DNA of 56,756 nucleotides. Source: Pseudomonas mandelii. GTDB taxonomy: Bacteria; Pseudomonadota; Gammaproteobacteria; Pseudomonadales; Pseudomonadaceae. The notes beneath the pieces were generated by a model that did not search any database, had not been told where the DNA came from, and worked only from the letters and a program-made list of their open reading frames with translations. Positions 8,387 through 17,714 of the stretch are shown in pieces. A program made the position numbers and the translations under genes. Location: positions 16,355-73,110 of the forward strand of contig NZ_NMOJ01000092.1 of assembly GCF_002251635.1 (NCBI RefSeq). Reading direction: 5' to 3'. How positions within the stretch are numbered: the first letter of the stretch is position 1; every line of letters starts with the position of its first letter.

Positions 8387-9391
8387 ATGGGCACTCAACC
8401 ACTCCCCATTACTAAGACCAAACCCCGTCCGGCCTTGCGCCTGGTGGGCACCAAACAACTGCCTCGCGCCGATTGGTTGGCGGTGCGCAAAGGAGGCATT
8501 GGCAGCTCGGATGCCGCCGCTGCCGTTGGCCTGAATCCGTATAAATCCCAATTGGAATTGTGGATGGAGAAAACCGGGCGTGATGAAACCCTGCGTAAGA
8601 TCGACCCGCATGACGATGAAAGCCCAGCCTACTGGGGCAACATTCTGGAGCCGATTGTGGCAACGCATTACACCCAACGCAGCGGTCATCGGGTACGGCG
8701 AATCAATGCCGTGTTGCAACACCCAGACCCGACACTGAGCTGGATGCTGGCCAACATCGACCGCGAAATCATCGGTGCGCCTGAGGTGCAGATCCTCGAA
8801 TGCAAAACCGCCGGCATCAACGGCGCCCGCCTCTGGAAGGAGGGCGTGCCGGAATATGTGCAGCTACAGGTCATGCACCAGCTCGCCGTCACCGGCAAGC
8901 AGGCAGCAGATGTGGCGGTACTGCTGGGCGGGCAACACCTGGAAATCCATCGGATTAAACGGGACGATTCGATGATTGCCCAACTGATCGAGCTGGAGCG
9001 GTTGTTTTGGGATTACGTCGTCGGCGACACCCCGCCACCGGCTGACGGTTCGGCATCCGCCGATCAGGCACTACGCTGCCTGTACCCGCAGGACGTCGGA
9101 CACACCCTGGACTTCAGCCAGGACGTCCGCCTCAGCACCACCTTTGCCGACTTGCAAAAGGTGCGCGACTCGATTGCTCAGCAGGAGACGCAGGAAGCTC
9201 AGCTCAAGCAAACGTTGCAACAGGCCATGGGTGATGCCAGTCAAGCTACCTTCGCAACCGGCAGCATCACGTGGAGGAAAGCCAAAGACAGCGTGGCACT
9301 GGATATCCCCCGCCTGCTGAAAGAAAAGCCCTACCTACAAGTGCGCTACTCGACCACAAAAACCGGCTGTCGGCGTTTTCTACTGGCCTGA
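8387..9391 (+). CDS. YqaJ-family (lambda exonuclease-like) recombination nuclease
   Basis: This is a probable 5'-3' double-strand exonuclease feeding single-strand annealing recombination of the element. The YqaJ fold signature is visible: GGIGSSDAAAAVGLNPYKS near residue 35-55, Glu in WGNILEPIV, Asp in LANIDREI and the E-x-K motif ILECKT, together the PD-(D/E)XK active site. The last about 100 residues form a coiled coil and a small C-terminal domain often seen in element-encoded versions. The start ATG follows ACAGGAAAA. No matching annealing protein (Bet/RecT/Erf) is evident nearby. Confidence 0.87.
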   Translation: MGTQPLPITKTKPRPALRLVGTKQLPRADWLAVRKGGIGSSDAAAAVGLNPYKSQLELWMEKTGRDETLRKIDPHDDESPAYWGNILEPIVATHYTQRSGHRVRRINAVLQHPDPTLSWMLANIDREIIGAPEVQILECKTAGINGARLWKEGVPEYVQLQVMHQLAVTGKQAADVAVLLGGQHLEIHRIKRDDSMIAQLIELERLFWDYVVGDTPPPADGSASADQALRCLYPQDVGHTLDFSQDVRLSTTFADLQKVRDSIAQQETQEAQLKQTLQQAMGDASQATFATGSITWRKAKDSVALDIPRLLKEKPYLQVRYSTTKTGCRRFLLA

Positions 9392-9433
9392 ACGCTCGTT
9401 CGCGCTTCCCTTATTCCCATGCCCTTTCTCTCC

Positions 9434-9475
9434 AACGCCACCCTGGCCGTTTACGCGATCTCGGTGGCGTTTTTA
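9434..9475 (+). terminator. Hairpin with T-tract before the 9498 gene
   Basis: AACGCCACC (9434-9442) pairs perfectly with GGTGGCGTT (9463-9471) across a 20-nt loop and runs into five T residues. It ends about 25 bp before the next start codon and resembles the hairpin at 8329-8366 in form and placement. Confidence 0.65.
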
Positions 9476-9497
9476 TTTCAGATACAGGAGAACTCCC

Positions 9498-10418
9498 ATG
9501 CTCAAAGGTTTAGCCATCACTCCGCCGATTTTGGGCCGAATATCCATTGGCAAGCTCGTCGAAAAGAACGGAAAGCGTCTACCGGAAAAGGACGATCAAT
9601 TCACCCTTACCTCCCAAGTACAGAGCCGTGACGGCTGGCTGCTGCACCCCCTCAATGAGGAGCTGCGTAATGGCCAGGACGGCAAACTGCGCAGCATTCC
9701 AATCCGGCTGCTGTTCAACGAGCCTGACCTGAACTTTCGGGCTGACTACAGCCTGTTCGACCGTACCACTGGCCGACCTTTATGCGTCGGCAACGGCCTG
9801 ACCTGCAAGCGTTTGACCGAGGACGGCATTCAGGCATTGCCCTGCCCTTCTCCGGATGGATGCTCACTGGCGCAAGGCGGAGCCTGCAAGCCTTACGGCC
9901 GGCTCAACGTGGTGATTGGCGATGACGATCCGCTGGGCAGTTTTGTCTTTCGCACCACAGGCTACAACAGCATCCGCACTCTGGCAGCGCGTCTGCATTA
10001 CCTGCAAGCCATCTCCGGTGATCGCCTCGCCTGTCTGCCGCTGGAGTTTCGTTTACGCGGTAAATCCACCCGGCAAAGCCATGGCACGCCGATCTTCTAC
10101 GTGGACATTACGGTACGCAATGGACTGACCCTAGAAGACGCCTTACTGGCAGCCAAGCAATTGGAGGAAACCCGGCAAGCCGCGGGCTTTGACCAGAGCG
10201 CCTTGGATCACGCGGCCCGGCAAGGCTTTAACAATGGGGCATTTGAAGACAGCGAGGAGGACACCGGCGCCATCGTCGAAGAGTTCTTCCCCGCCATTGA
10301 AGATCAGCCCAGCGATGTAGAGCCAAAAGCCCAACCGACAGCGCCTGCCAAACCCTCACTCGGTCAAAAGTTGGAGTCGCAAGCCACGCGGCACAACGGC
10401 AAGCCCAACGTCCAGTAA
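9498..10418 (+). CDS. 'Hydrolase or metal-binding protein' of mobile elements
   Basis: This 306-aa protein matches my recollection of a family annotated only as hydrolase or metal-binding protein, regularly placed between YqaJ and RadC genes. Some relatives resemble recombination directionality factors, but I cannot confirm that here. A cysteine cluster, with one Cys in NGLTCKRL and three in CPSPDGCSLAQGGACK, could bind zinc or an iron-sulfur cluster. The C-terminal 80 residues are acidic and Pro/Ala-rich, probably unstructured. The start ATG has a good GGAGAA site. Function is unknown. Confidence 0.65.
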   Translation: MLKGLAITPPILGRISIGKLVEKNGKRLPEKDDQFTLTSQVQSRDGWLLHPLNEELRNGQDGKLRSIPIRLLFNEPDLNFRADYSLFDRTTGRPLCVGNGLTCKRLTEDGIQALPCPSPDGCSLAQGGACKPYGRLNVVIGDDDPLGSFVFRTTGYNSIRTLAARLHYLQAISGDRLACLPLEFRLRGKSTRQSHGTPIFYVDITVRNGLTLEDALLAAKQLEETRQAAGFDQSALDHAARQGFNNGAFEDSEEDTGAIVEEFFPAIEDQPSDVEPKAQPTAPAKPSLGQKLESQATRHNGKPNVQ

Positions 10419-10471
10419 CAGGGTTTCTCAGATCCCTCCGTTTTCTCACGCATTCGTACAGGAAGACCCAC

Positions 10472-10969
10472 ATGAAATATCACAAGCTCAGAGCCGGTGA
10501 AGATACCGGTACCTATCTTATGGAAGCCCCGGTCACCGAAGCTGACATCCTGCGTATGGCTCAACAACTGGCAATGAGTCGTCTGTCTAAAGGCCGGGCA
10601 TTGACTGAGCCGAAGCAGGTCTTCAGCCACCTGCAAACACTGCTGCAGTACCATGAGCACGAAGTCTTTGCTCTTCTGCTGCTCGACACCAAGCACCGGA
10701 TTATCGGATTTCAGGAGCTGTTTCGCGGCACGCTGGACGGGGCCAGCGTTTACCCAAGGGAAGTGGTCAAGATCGCTCTAGAGCACAACGCAGCAGCCGT
10801 GATACTGGTGCATAACCATCCTTCTGGAGATCCCGAACCCAGCCAGGCCGATCGCACGCTGACCACCACCCTCAAGAACGCACTCAACATGATTGGCACC
10901 CAGACGCTGGATCATATCGTTGTAGGCCACGAAGGCTGCGTATCGTTGGCTGAACGAGGTTACCTATAA
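10472..10969 (+). CDS. radC: RadC-like JAB-domain protein
   Basis: This short RadC/DUF2466 protein consists mainly of the JAB/MPN metalloprotease-like fold. The metal-binding motif is complete: HNHPSGDPEPSQAD, with an upstream Glu in IGFQELFRGT. At 165 aa it lacks the N-terminal helix-hairpin-helix region of chromosomal RadC, as is usual for element-borne copies. Its role is unsettled despite the historic name. It closes the 6952-10969 gene set and is convergent with brxL. Confidence 0.88.
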   Translation: MKYHKLRAGEDTGTYLMEAPVTEADILRMAQQLAMSRLSKGRALTEPKQVFSHLQTLLQYHEHEVFALLLLDTKHRIIGFQELFRGTLDGASVYPREVVKIALEHNAAAVILVHNHPSGDPEPSQADRTLTTTLKNALNMIGTQTLDHIVVGHEGCVSLAERGYL

Positions 10970-10982
10970 CGCCTAGGCTCAC

Positions 10983-11021
10983 ACCGCCCGATAGACTGCC
11001 CTTGGCTGATGCTAGGGCGGT
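10983..11021. other. Stem-loop between convergent radC and brxL
   Basis: ACCGCCC (10983-10989) pairs with GGGCGGT (11015-11021) around a 25-nt loop. There is no adjacent T-tract on the radC side. It may help end transcription in the 233-bp gap between the convergent genes. Nothing else is evident in the gap. Confidence 0.35.
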
Positions 11022-11202
11022 CATCGGCAGGGTACTCCCCTCACTTATTTTTTGTCGTGATCCAGCGGTTGTAGTCAGCTCCTGCTGCAGCCGAAACTAT
11101 GACTTCCCCACGCCTAAGGGCATCCGCAGTCGGCCTTACTTTTTTTAGTCGTGCTGCGAACACAAATCAGAGTGCCTCTGCCTCTGCCTAATCGTCGTAA
11201 AC

Positions 11203-13305
11203 CTACGAACAAGCTGCCGGGCCAATTCGCACAAAGGTCACACTGAATTCTTTGCACTGCCGATGCTGCTGGAGCCGATTCGCAAAGCTGAAGGCATCAT
11301 TCAGCTCAAAGCGCTGAAAAACATCCAAACCACGACCAAGCACTATCTTCCAACCCGTGTCGGTTGTGATGTCTCGATCATGCTTGGTGCCGCTAGTGTC
11401 GTAGGCCCAACTGAACTGGATGCCAACACCCGTACAAGCATCAGCGATCTTCTGCAGGCTTTCGGTCTGACGATCACCATTGGAATCATCCTCAACGGTC
11501 ACCACATGAACCACCACCTCATCTTCCGGGCCTTGCAGCTTGCTAATGGTCTCCATCAGCTCCATCAAGTTGCGCAACTGGTGGAACATACGAAGATAGG
11601 GGTCTGTGATGATGATGCGCTTGGCACCTACCAGATAGGGACTGAACAACTTGTCAAAACTCAGTCCTCGCTGATTTTCGTGGAAGACCAAATGCTGCTC
11701 CTTCACCACTGGTTCCATCGGCGCAGGATTGCTTGGGCGTGAAGCTGGCCCTTGCATGGCTGGCGCTGCCTCGATAAGCGCCAAAGGGTCAGTACCGACT
11801 TGGGGTAAGTCTGCAGTAGAAACTTCAGTTGCTCCCCTTCGATGGTATTGATTAGGGTACTCATCCTCTTCCAGAGTGCGCACCAACCGCTCCTGAGCAT
11901 CCCCCCCCTTGTAGGCAAAACGAACTGCCGGATAGGTCGCGTCAATGCGTAGCAACTGATCCTTCACCCGCTTGCGCCCTTCAATTGCAGTGCGCAATAC
12001 GTCTTCCACTTCGGCGTCTGTCGCCTCGCCATGCGGGTACAGGATCTTCATCAAACCAGAAAAGGTTTTGTTGATGCCATCGCGGTCGCGCGTCGAAATA
12101 TCGTCGGATAGCGTGAACTGTCCCTTATAGCGATCTGAGTAGTCATGACTGCGAAGCGAGCGCAGGATCTCGGCCAGGTAGTCCACCACGAAGCCGTAAC
12201 CACTGGAGAACATCTCGCCACGGATGACATCCACTTCCCAACCGGGGATGTAGCTGTGAATGCGGTCGAGAAAGGCTGAATCGTGGAACTTTTCCGGCAG
12301 CGGGTCGAACAGGTCCGTGTGCTTAAGCATGTAGGGCACGGTGTGATCGGTATTACCCACAAACACCATGCTGGCCTCAGCTCCGAGGGTTTCCACACCC
12401 CGCGAGAACGACTTGTTGGCCATGTAGTTCTTCATGATGTCCACCAGCGCCTTATCCACTCGCTTTTGCTTACCGGCGAACTCATCGAAAGCCACTACAT
12501 CCCAGTAACCCACCAGACCGAGCTTACCTGTGCCGTTATGGACGAACAGCTTGGGAACTGTAACTTCGCCACCGGAGATAAGAATGCCGTGGGGTGAAAA
12601 CTCGGAATAAACGTGTGACTTGCCAGTGCCCTTCGGCCCCAGTTCTATCAAGTTGTAGTTGCGCTCGCAGAACGGAATAAGGCGGATAAGCTGAGCAAGC
12701 TTATTGCGCTTGCCAAACATCTGCGGATTGAACCCTACGCTCTGGATCAGCAGGTCAATCCACTCATCAGTGGTGAACTGCTTACGTGCCTCCAGATAGC
12801 CGTCGAAATCAAAGCGGGAAATCTGAATTGGCTTTAGCGAGGCCAGAATCCAAGGTGAGGAAGACTTGTCCTCGGTGTATTCATACTCTACATCTGCAAT
12901 GCACCAAACACCACCTACCAGCAGCTTCTGGTGGGCCTTGACGGTGTTGGAGTCGATCAGCACCTTCTTGATGCCCAGGTTGGCGAACTCAGCCTCGTAC
13001 ACGTCATCCTTGTCGTTTAATGAGACGCTAATACGGTCAATAACCTTGTGCCGCCCCTTCTCCTTGATGGTCGAGCGCACCAACCCTGCTTCGTTGCGGT
13101 GGACATAGTGCTTACGCAGGATCTCCTTGACGGTCTCGATCCCGGTCTGGATAGTCGCTTCGTCATTGGTCGCGCAGTACTGGCCCAGCAAGTACTCCAG
13201 CACATACGACGGCACAATGGCGTTGCCCTTCACCGCTTTGACCAGGTCTTTGCGCACCACTAGTCCGGCAAAGTGCTGGTTGATTTTGTCGTCGAGCTGA
13301 CTCAT
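11203..13305 (-). CDS. brxL: BREX Lon-like protein BrxL
   Basis: BrxL is the Lon-like AAA+ component of type 1 BREX, a defence system that methylates host DNA and blocks phage replication. The N-terminal DNA-binding region (about 1-170) and the AAA+ core with Walker A GPKGTGKS (223-230), a VAFDEFAGK Walker B and sensor GNTDHTVPY fit BrxL closely. The C-terminal part (about 535-695) resembles the MIT C-terminal, phospholipase D-like domain (LSFDKLFSPYLVGAKRI, ITDPYLR, HDRDITTDTGWKI, GRGLDVFQ) in place of an S16 protease domain. It is the last gene of the operon, 12 bp behind pglZ, and has a GGAG site. Confidence 0.93.
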   Translation of the reverse strand: MSQLDDKINQHFAGLVVRKDLVKAVKGNAIVPSYVLEYLLGQYCATNDEATIQTGIETVKEILRKHYVHRNEAGLVRSTIKEKGRHKVIDRISVSLNDKDDVYEAEFANLGIKKVLIDSNTVKAHQKLLVGGVWCIADVEYEYTEDKSSSPWILASLKPIQISRFDFDGYLEARKQFTTDEWIDLLIQSVGFNPQMFGKRNKLAQLIRLIPFCERNYNLIELGPKGTGKSHVYSEFSPHGILISGGEVTVPKLFVHNGTGKLGLVGYWDVVAFDEFAGKQKRVDKALVDIMKNYMANKSFSRGVETLGAEASMVFVGNTDHTVPYMLKHTDLFDPLPEKFHDSAFLDRIHSYIPGWEVDVIRGEMFSSGYGFVVDYLAEILRSLRSHDYSDRYKGQFTLSDDISTRDRDGINKTFSGLMKILYPHGEATDAEVEDVLRTAIEGRKRVKDQLLRIDATYPAVRFAYKGGDAQERLVRTLEEDEYPNQYHRRGATEVSTADLPQVGTDPLALIEAAPAMQGPASRPSNPAPMEPVVKEQHLVFHENQRGLSFDKLFSPYLVGAKRIIITDPYLRMFHQLRNLMELMETISKLQGPEDEVVVHVVTVEDDSNGDRQTESLQKIADACTGVGIQFSWAYDTSGTKHDRDITTDTGWKIVLGRGLDVFQRFELNDAFSFANRLQQHRQCKEFSVTFVRIGPAACS

Positions 13306-13317
13306 TGGAGCTCCTGC

Positions 13318-15825
13318 TTAAAAATCAAATTCGCTGCTGAACGAGCGGCGAATGGCGTAACGCGCGGCTTTGTACCGTGTGAAGTGTGAAGTGCCGTCCA
13401 CGGTCTCTTCAAGGAGCAGTTCCACCTGCTGATTATTCGCCTCATCGGCCTTGCGGCTGAGAATGAAGCGCACCGGCAGCTCCCGTTCACGCGGATTAGG
13501 AGAACTGAAGTCGAACAACAGCTCATGCTGATCGGATACTAGCTCACCGTCCAGCGTGAACAAACCTGCACGCAACCGGCGCGACTGCAGTTTCTCGGTC
13601 ACTGCCTCGGTTTGATAGAGCACCACGGCCAACTGCCCGGTGGTGATGGTCTTGCCACCGCCACCGATGAACTCCACCTCCACCCGACCCACATCGCTCT
13701 GGCGCTTCTTGTTAATGCGGATGACCGGGATCACAACCTCTTGCAGGGTGGCGCCGCCATGCACAAAGCGGCTGCCAGAGCCTTTCAGCCGCAGACGGTT
13801 GATCGATTTGGGAATCTGCACCATAAGCGTTCCCGTCAGGCCTAGCTGCACCGGGTTGAAAGTTTTAAAGCTGGCGCCTTCGCGCAAGCTACGACCCAGT
13901 ACAAAACGCCGGTCGCGGTATAGGACCTCATCGCCCTCCGGCTCACCGCTGAGGAAATCGCTCTCCTGCAGCGGATGATTCTGATAGATGAAGCCATGAT
14001 CGGCAGTGATCAGCAGATTACTGGCATTCGCGTTGGTCAGCTTCTTCACCAGACGGATCAGCTCACTGAGCGTTTCCTCGGCCGCCGAAAACACTCGCTC
14101 TTCGGTATCACGGGTGTCACCGGTCTTGTCGATCAGGTTGTGATAAACGTAAACCACCTCATTGTCGCGCAGCAAGGCACGAGAGTCGGCCTGGTTCATC
14201 GCCAGGAGATCCTTGGCTCGTACCACCTGGGATGCTGGCACCCTGGTCGCCAGAATCTTGCCCCGGTTGACCGAGCCTTGAGCGCTCTGACCATCGACTA
14301 TGGCATCGCCACTGTCGTTGTCGGCCAGTTGCAGGTTGTTGTTGGGTAGCAGCGCCGCCATGCCCAGCTGGGTATAACTCGGCAGCATCGACAGCATCGG
14401 CTCCAGCTCGGCCTCGAAGCGATCCTCCTGACGAATCAGACTTTGCAGTTCCTCGCCTACCTCATAGCGGAACGCATCGGAAATCAGCACGCACACCTTG
14501 GTTTTTCGCTCCACAAAAGGCTGCACGTAGCGGCTGAAGAAATTGCGCTGCAATACTACGGGCGCTGCCTCCCACTGCTGAGCTGCATCCACATGCTGCT
14601 GCCAGCGGTCGTTAAGACGGCTCAGGTAGTTGTTGCCGTACAGATTCTCAACCTGCATAGCCAACTCACCCAACAACGAAGCCTGGCCGGATTCGCGCAG
14701 GTGATAGACGAATTTGCGGTAACGCTGATCCAGCCTGAACCACTGGCTGGCGTACTTTTGCACGCCATCAGTCAGCGACTCCATTTGCAGCTGCGTGATG
14801 TCCAGTACCTGAATGAACTGCGCCGCATGCTCCAGCGCCAGATACACATCCTTGAAGCGCTCAAACCAGTGGCTCTGACGGCGCTGGCGTACCCACTGCT
14901 CCACCTCCTGAGCGGTCACTGTACGGGCCACCACGGCACGTACCAGCTCACTGAGGATCTTGCGGTCGATCAGCTCGAAATAATCCAGCTCCAGCAGGCT
15001 ACGCCAGTCCAGGGTTTGCAGCTTGTCGTCGATCTGCAGCACCGCCGCGCACTGCTCAGACAGTGCCTCGAAACTCTGCTCATGTGAACGACTGTCCTTC
15101 CAGCGTTTGAGGAACACCAGCGCCTCAGCGGACAGTCGCGCCTTATACGCCGGGTCGATCCCAAGCATGAAACAAGCCTTAAACAGCTCGATAACGAAAT
15201 CGTGCAACCCTGGTTGCTCGGAGCTATAGCCATAGGCGCGCTTCACCTGCTCCCACAGATAGACATTCAAGCAGCTGCTTTCGATTAACTTGATCCGCAC
15301 ATCTTTGCTAGCGGCCAGATCACCCAGCAGGTTTTCCAGAATCACATCCAGGCGCGGCTCGTTGCCGGCGCATACAGCAAGCATTTTGCGTTGCAGCAGG
15401 CTCTGCGAATCACCCGGTTCTAGTAACTTACCGAGTGCCTCGCGGCGCTTGGCTGATTCGAAAAACGCCACATGCGCTTCCAACAACGGATAGCAATCCG
15501 GTCCCAACTCCAGCTCAGCCAGCCACAAGGCAACCTGATCGGTACGGAAGCAATTGCCACTGGCGAGCTGCACATCCAACAGCCAATTGTGCAAATGCGG
15601 AGGCTCAGCACCTTCACGGTAGAGCAGAAACTTCTGTTCCGGTTGCTCACGCAGGAGGCGGTATTTCACGCCAAACTCATTGTTAGCCAGCTCGATTTTC
15701 TCAACATCCGGCAACTCCAGCGTCTCGAAATCAGCGCGAAACTCCAGGCGCGTGTCATACCAGAACACTATGCGCTGCTTGTCGAACAGGTTGCTCAGGG
15801 CCTGGCTGATTTTGGGGTTACTCAT
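13318..15825 (-). CDS. pglZ: BREX alkaline-phosphatase-superfamily protein PglZ (type A)
   Basis: PglZ is a core BREX protein with an alkaline-phosphatase-type domain, reported to act as a metal-dependent nuclease or phosphatase and required for methylation and defence. The N-terminal 430 residues are helical. The catalytic domain shows the metal-binding VCVLISDAFRYEVGEEL (Asp450) and LLITADHGFIYQNH (Asp609, His610) motifs. A C-terminal beta-rich domain follows. Length of 835 aa is normal for type A. Its ATG overlaps the stop of the DUF262 gene by 4 bp (15822-15825). Confidence 0.95.
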   Translation of the reverse strand: MSNPKISQALSNLFDKQRIVFWYDTRLEFRADFETLELPDVEKIELANNEFGVKYRLLREQPEQKFLLYREGAEPPHLHNWLLDVQLASGNCFRTDQVALWLAELELGPDCYPLLEAHVAFFESAKRREALGKLLEPGDSQSLLQRKMLAVCAGNEPRLDVILENLLGDLAASKDVRIKLIESSCLNVYLWEQVKRAYGYSSEQPGLHDFVIELFKACFMLGIDPAYKARLSAEALVFLKRWKDSRSHEQSFEALSEQCAAVLQIDDKLQTLDWRSLLELDYFELIDRKILSELVRAVVARTVTAQEVEQWVRQRRQSHWFERFKDVYLALEHAAQFIQVLDITQLQMESLTDGVQKYASQWFRLDQRYRKFVYHLRESGQASLLGELAMQVENLYGNNYLSRLNDRWQQHVDAAQQWEAAPVVLQRNFFSRYVQPFVERKTKVCVLISDAFRYEVGEELQSLIRQEDRFEAELEPMLSMLPSYTQLGMAALLPNNNLQLADNDSGDAIVDGQSAQGSVNRGKILATRVPASQVVRAKDLLAMNQADSRALLRDNEVVYVYHNLIDKTGDTRDTEERVFSAAEETLSELIRLVKKLTNANASNLLITADHGFIYQNHPLQESDFLSGEPEGDEVLYRDRRFVLGRSLREGASFKTFNPVQLGLTGTLMVQIPKSINRLRLKGSGSRFVHGGATLQEVVIPVIRINKKRQSDVGRVEVEFIGGGGKTITTGQLAVVLYQTEAVTEKLQSRRLRAGLFTLDGELVSDQHELLFDFSSPNPRERELPVRFILSRKADEANNQQVELLLEETVDGTSHFTRYKAARYAIRRSFSSEFDF

Positions 15826-17714
15826 GCCACGGCCTCGATCTCTTCATCTTCTTCCAGCACTTCCTCGATCATCGAAAGCGTTCCGCTAACCACGACATTG
15901 CGGCGCAGCCGTTGCATCAACGCTTCCCGACGTTTTTCACAGAACGTCTGGAAGTGAGCAAAATGCAGACTGTCGTCGTCACTCAGTAGCAGGTCGACCG
16001 GCTTGAATCCGGTGTCCTTCTCTGTCATCCAGTCGGCCAGTGACAGATCCTTCTTCGAGCGGTTCTGCGAAGCATTCAGCAGGTGCAGGTTGGCAATCGA
16101 GTTCCAGTTAATGGAGCTCTGATAGAACGCCATCAACCCGGGATCTTTTTGAAGGAAATCCTTTTTGGCGAGAGCAGCCTTTGCAAAGGCGCTGCTCGGA
16201 TGCAGATGATCGATGTCCAGTTGCAGGTTCTCATTGATCTCGGGGAATAGCAGGCTTAGGACCGAACGGCACCTTGAATCCTCATACTGGATATCAAGGA
16301 GCCCCCTCAGATAGGCCTCATCAAACCGAAGATCCTTGTTGGTTGCGGTGAAGGCCTCAATGATTTCATCCAAGGGGAACAGCCCCTTGTCCAAATGCCT
16401 AGCCAACAACCGCTGCATCTTGGTCAGAACACCATCAGCCTGCCCACCAAATATCCCTCGCAAAAGCACCATATGTAACCAGCGGGACAGCGCCAAGCGC
16501 TCTTCGCGTAGGTAGTTGATGTTGTTGATGGTGTGATACAGCGGCTTGTCACGGAAGGACTGCTTGTACATATAGAACGCCAGCGGGATGACCGCGTTCT
16601 TGGCTCTCAGCGACTGGTCGTTTAAGCCGAATTTGCGCAGCAGCTTGAAGGTTGCGACCACACAAGCCCTGATCTCCGACCACTGCTGCTGGATGATGCT
16701 CACCTGATCGGAGTCGAAGTTCTTGACCCGGAACCGCACATCAGCCCCCGTCAGCATCAGACAGGTCTTAAGCACCCAGTCACGGCCAATCGAGAACTGC
16801 ATCTCCGAGCTTTGCCGTACCTCGGTCACCAGTTCGTCTATATCTTTACGAGCATCCCCATCCCAGTTAGCGATGGCGATCGACATCAACAAGTCCGAAA
16901 ACGCCAGCGGCGTACCGCCACTGTTGGTGCGGATGAATACATCCAGTACGTGATCGATATCCTGACTTTCCTCGTTGTAGAAGTGGATCACCTCTTCATG
17001 CCTGACGAGGTAGTACAGGCGGGTCAACGCCTTACGCGCAAAGCTGTTGGAGGCCAGTCCATGCTTCTCAAGGTAGGGCAAGACCACCTCGAACGGAATC
17101 TCATCTACAGAGCGCACGTCAGGCAGGCTCAATACCTTACCCACTTCAAACCAGCGCGAGGAAGGGTCATCACTAAACGCCGCCACCTGTTTTTCGGTCA
17201 GAAATCGGAAATTGTAGTGGGCCATCGAGTCGTTGTCCTCTCCGTCCAGCCCCTTGGCAAGATCCAGATAGAGTCGACGTGGCGGCAGCACTTGGTCGTT
17301 ACGCGCATTGGGCCACCAGACACGGGGCTGCTTGTAGGCATAAGTGCCCTTCAAACCGATGTAGATGGAAGTCAGCCGCTGCTGTCCATCGATGACTGCC
17401 TTGAAGTCTTTGAAGTCGCCCTGAGTCGGAACGTAGTCATTGGACTCCTTGAATCGCTGACAGTAGTCGGTTAGGAAGCTGTAGAAGCGGTATTTGTTCT
17501 TGATCTCCGGGCTCGTCACATCCCACATCATGAATGTATTGATCGGATACTCGCGCATCAGGGAATCAAATAACACGCAGATCTGCTGGGGCGACCAGAC
17601 AAAATTGCGCTGGATCGCCGGGAGCAGAAACGTCCGGTCATCGATGTTGCGTATCGCCTGGCGAATCGTGATCGCCTTCTCGAAGCTTCCTGACATCTCA
17701 GTCTTCCTTGGCAT
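15822..17714 (-). CDS. DUF262/DUF1524 GmrSD-like protein (BrxU-type BREX member)
   Basis: This protein has the two-part build of GmrSD type IV restriction enzymes in one chain: an N-terminal DUF262 NTP-binding domain with LPAIQRNFVWSPQQI and the signature IDGQQRLTSIYI (about 105-118), and a C-terminal DUF1524 HNH-type nuclease with DIDHLHP and a downstream NLHLLNASQNRSKKD. GmrSD enzymes cleave DNA with modified cytosines. In BREX loci such as that of plasmid pEFER, a GmrSD enzyme called BrxU accompanies pglX and pglZ, and the position here matches as I recall it. It overlaps the PglX C-half by 17 bp and pglZ by 4 bp. Activity on modified phage DNA is inferred. Confidence 0.8.
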   Translation of the reverse strand: MPRKTEMSGSFEKAITIRQAIRNIDDRTFLLPAIQRNFVWSPQQICVLFDSLMREYPINTFMMWDVTSPEIKNKYRFYSFLTDYCQRFKESNDYVPTQGDFKDFKAVIDGQQRLTSIYIGLKGTYAYKQPRVWWPNARNDQVLPPRRLYLDLAKGLDGEDNDSMAHYNFRFLTEKQVAAFSDDPSSRWFEVGKVLSLPDVRSVDEIPFEVVLPYLEKHGLASNSFARKALTRLYYLVRHEEVIHFYNEESQDIDHVLDVFIRTNSGGTPLAFSDLLMSIAIANWDGDARKDIDELVTEVRQSSEMQFSIGRDWVLKTCLMLTGADVRFRVKNFDSDQVSIIQQQWSEIRACVVATFKLLRKFGLNDQSLRAKNAVIPLAFYMYKQSFRDKPLYHTINNINYLREERLALSRWLHMVLLRGIFGGQADGVLTKMQRLLARHLDKGLFPLDEIIEAFTATNKDLRFDEAYLRGLLDIQYEDSRCRSVLSLLFPEINENLQLDIDHLHPSSAFAKAALAKKDFLQKDPGLMAFYQSSINWNSIANLHLLNASQNRSKKDLSLADWMTEKDTGFKPVDLLLSDDDSLHFAHFQTFCEKRREALMQRLRRNVVVSGTLSMIEEVLEEDEEIEAVA

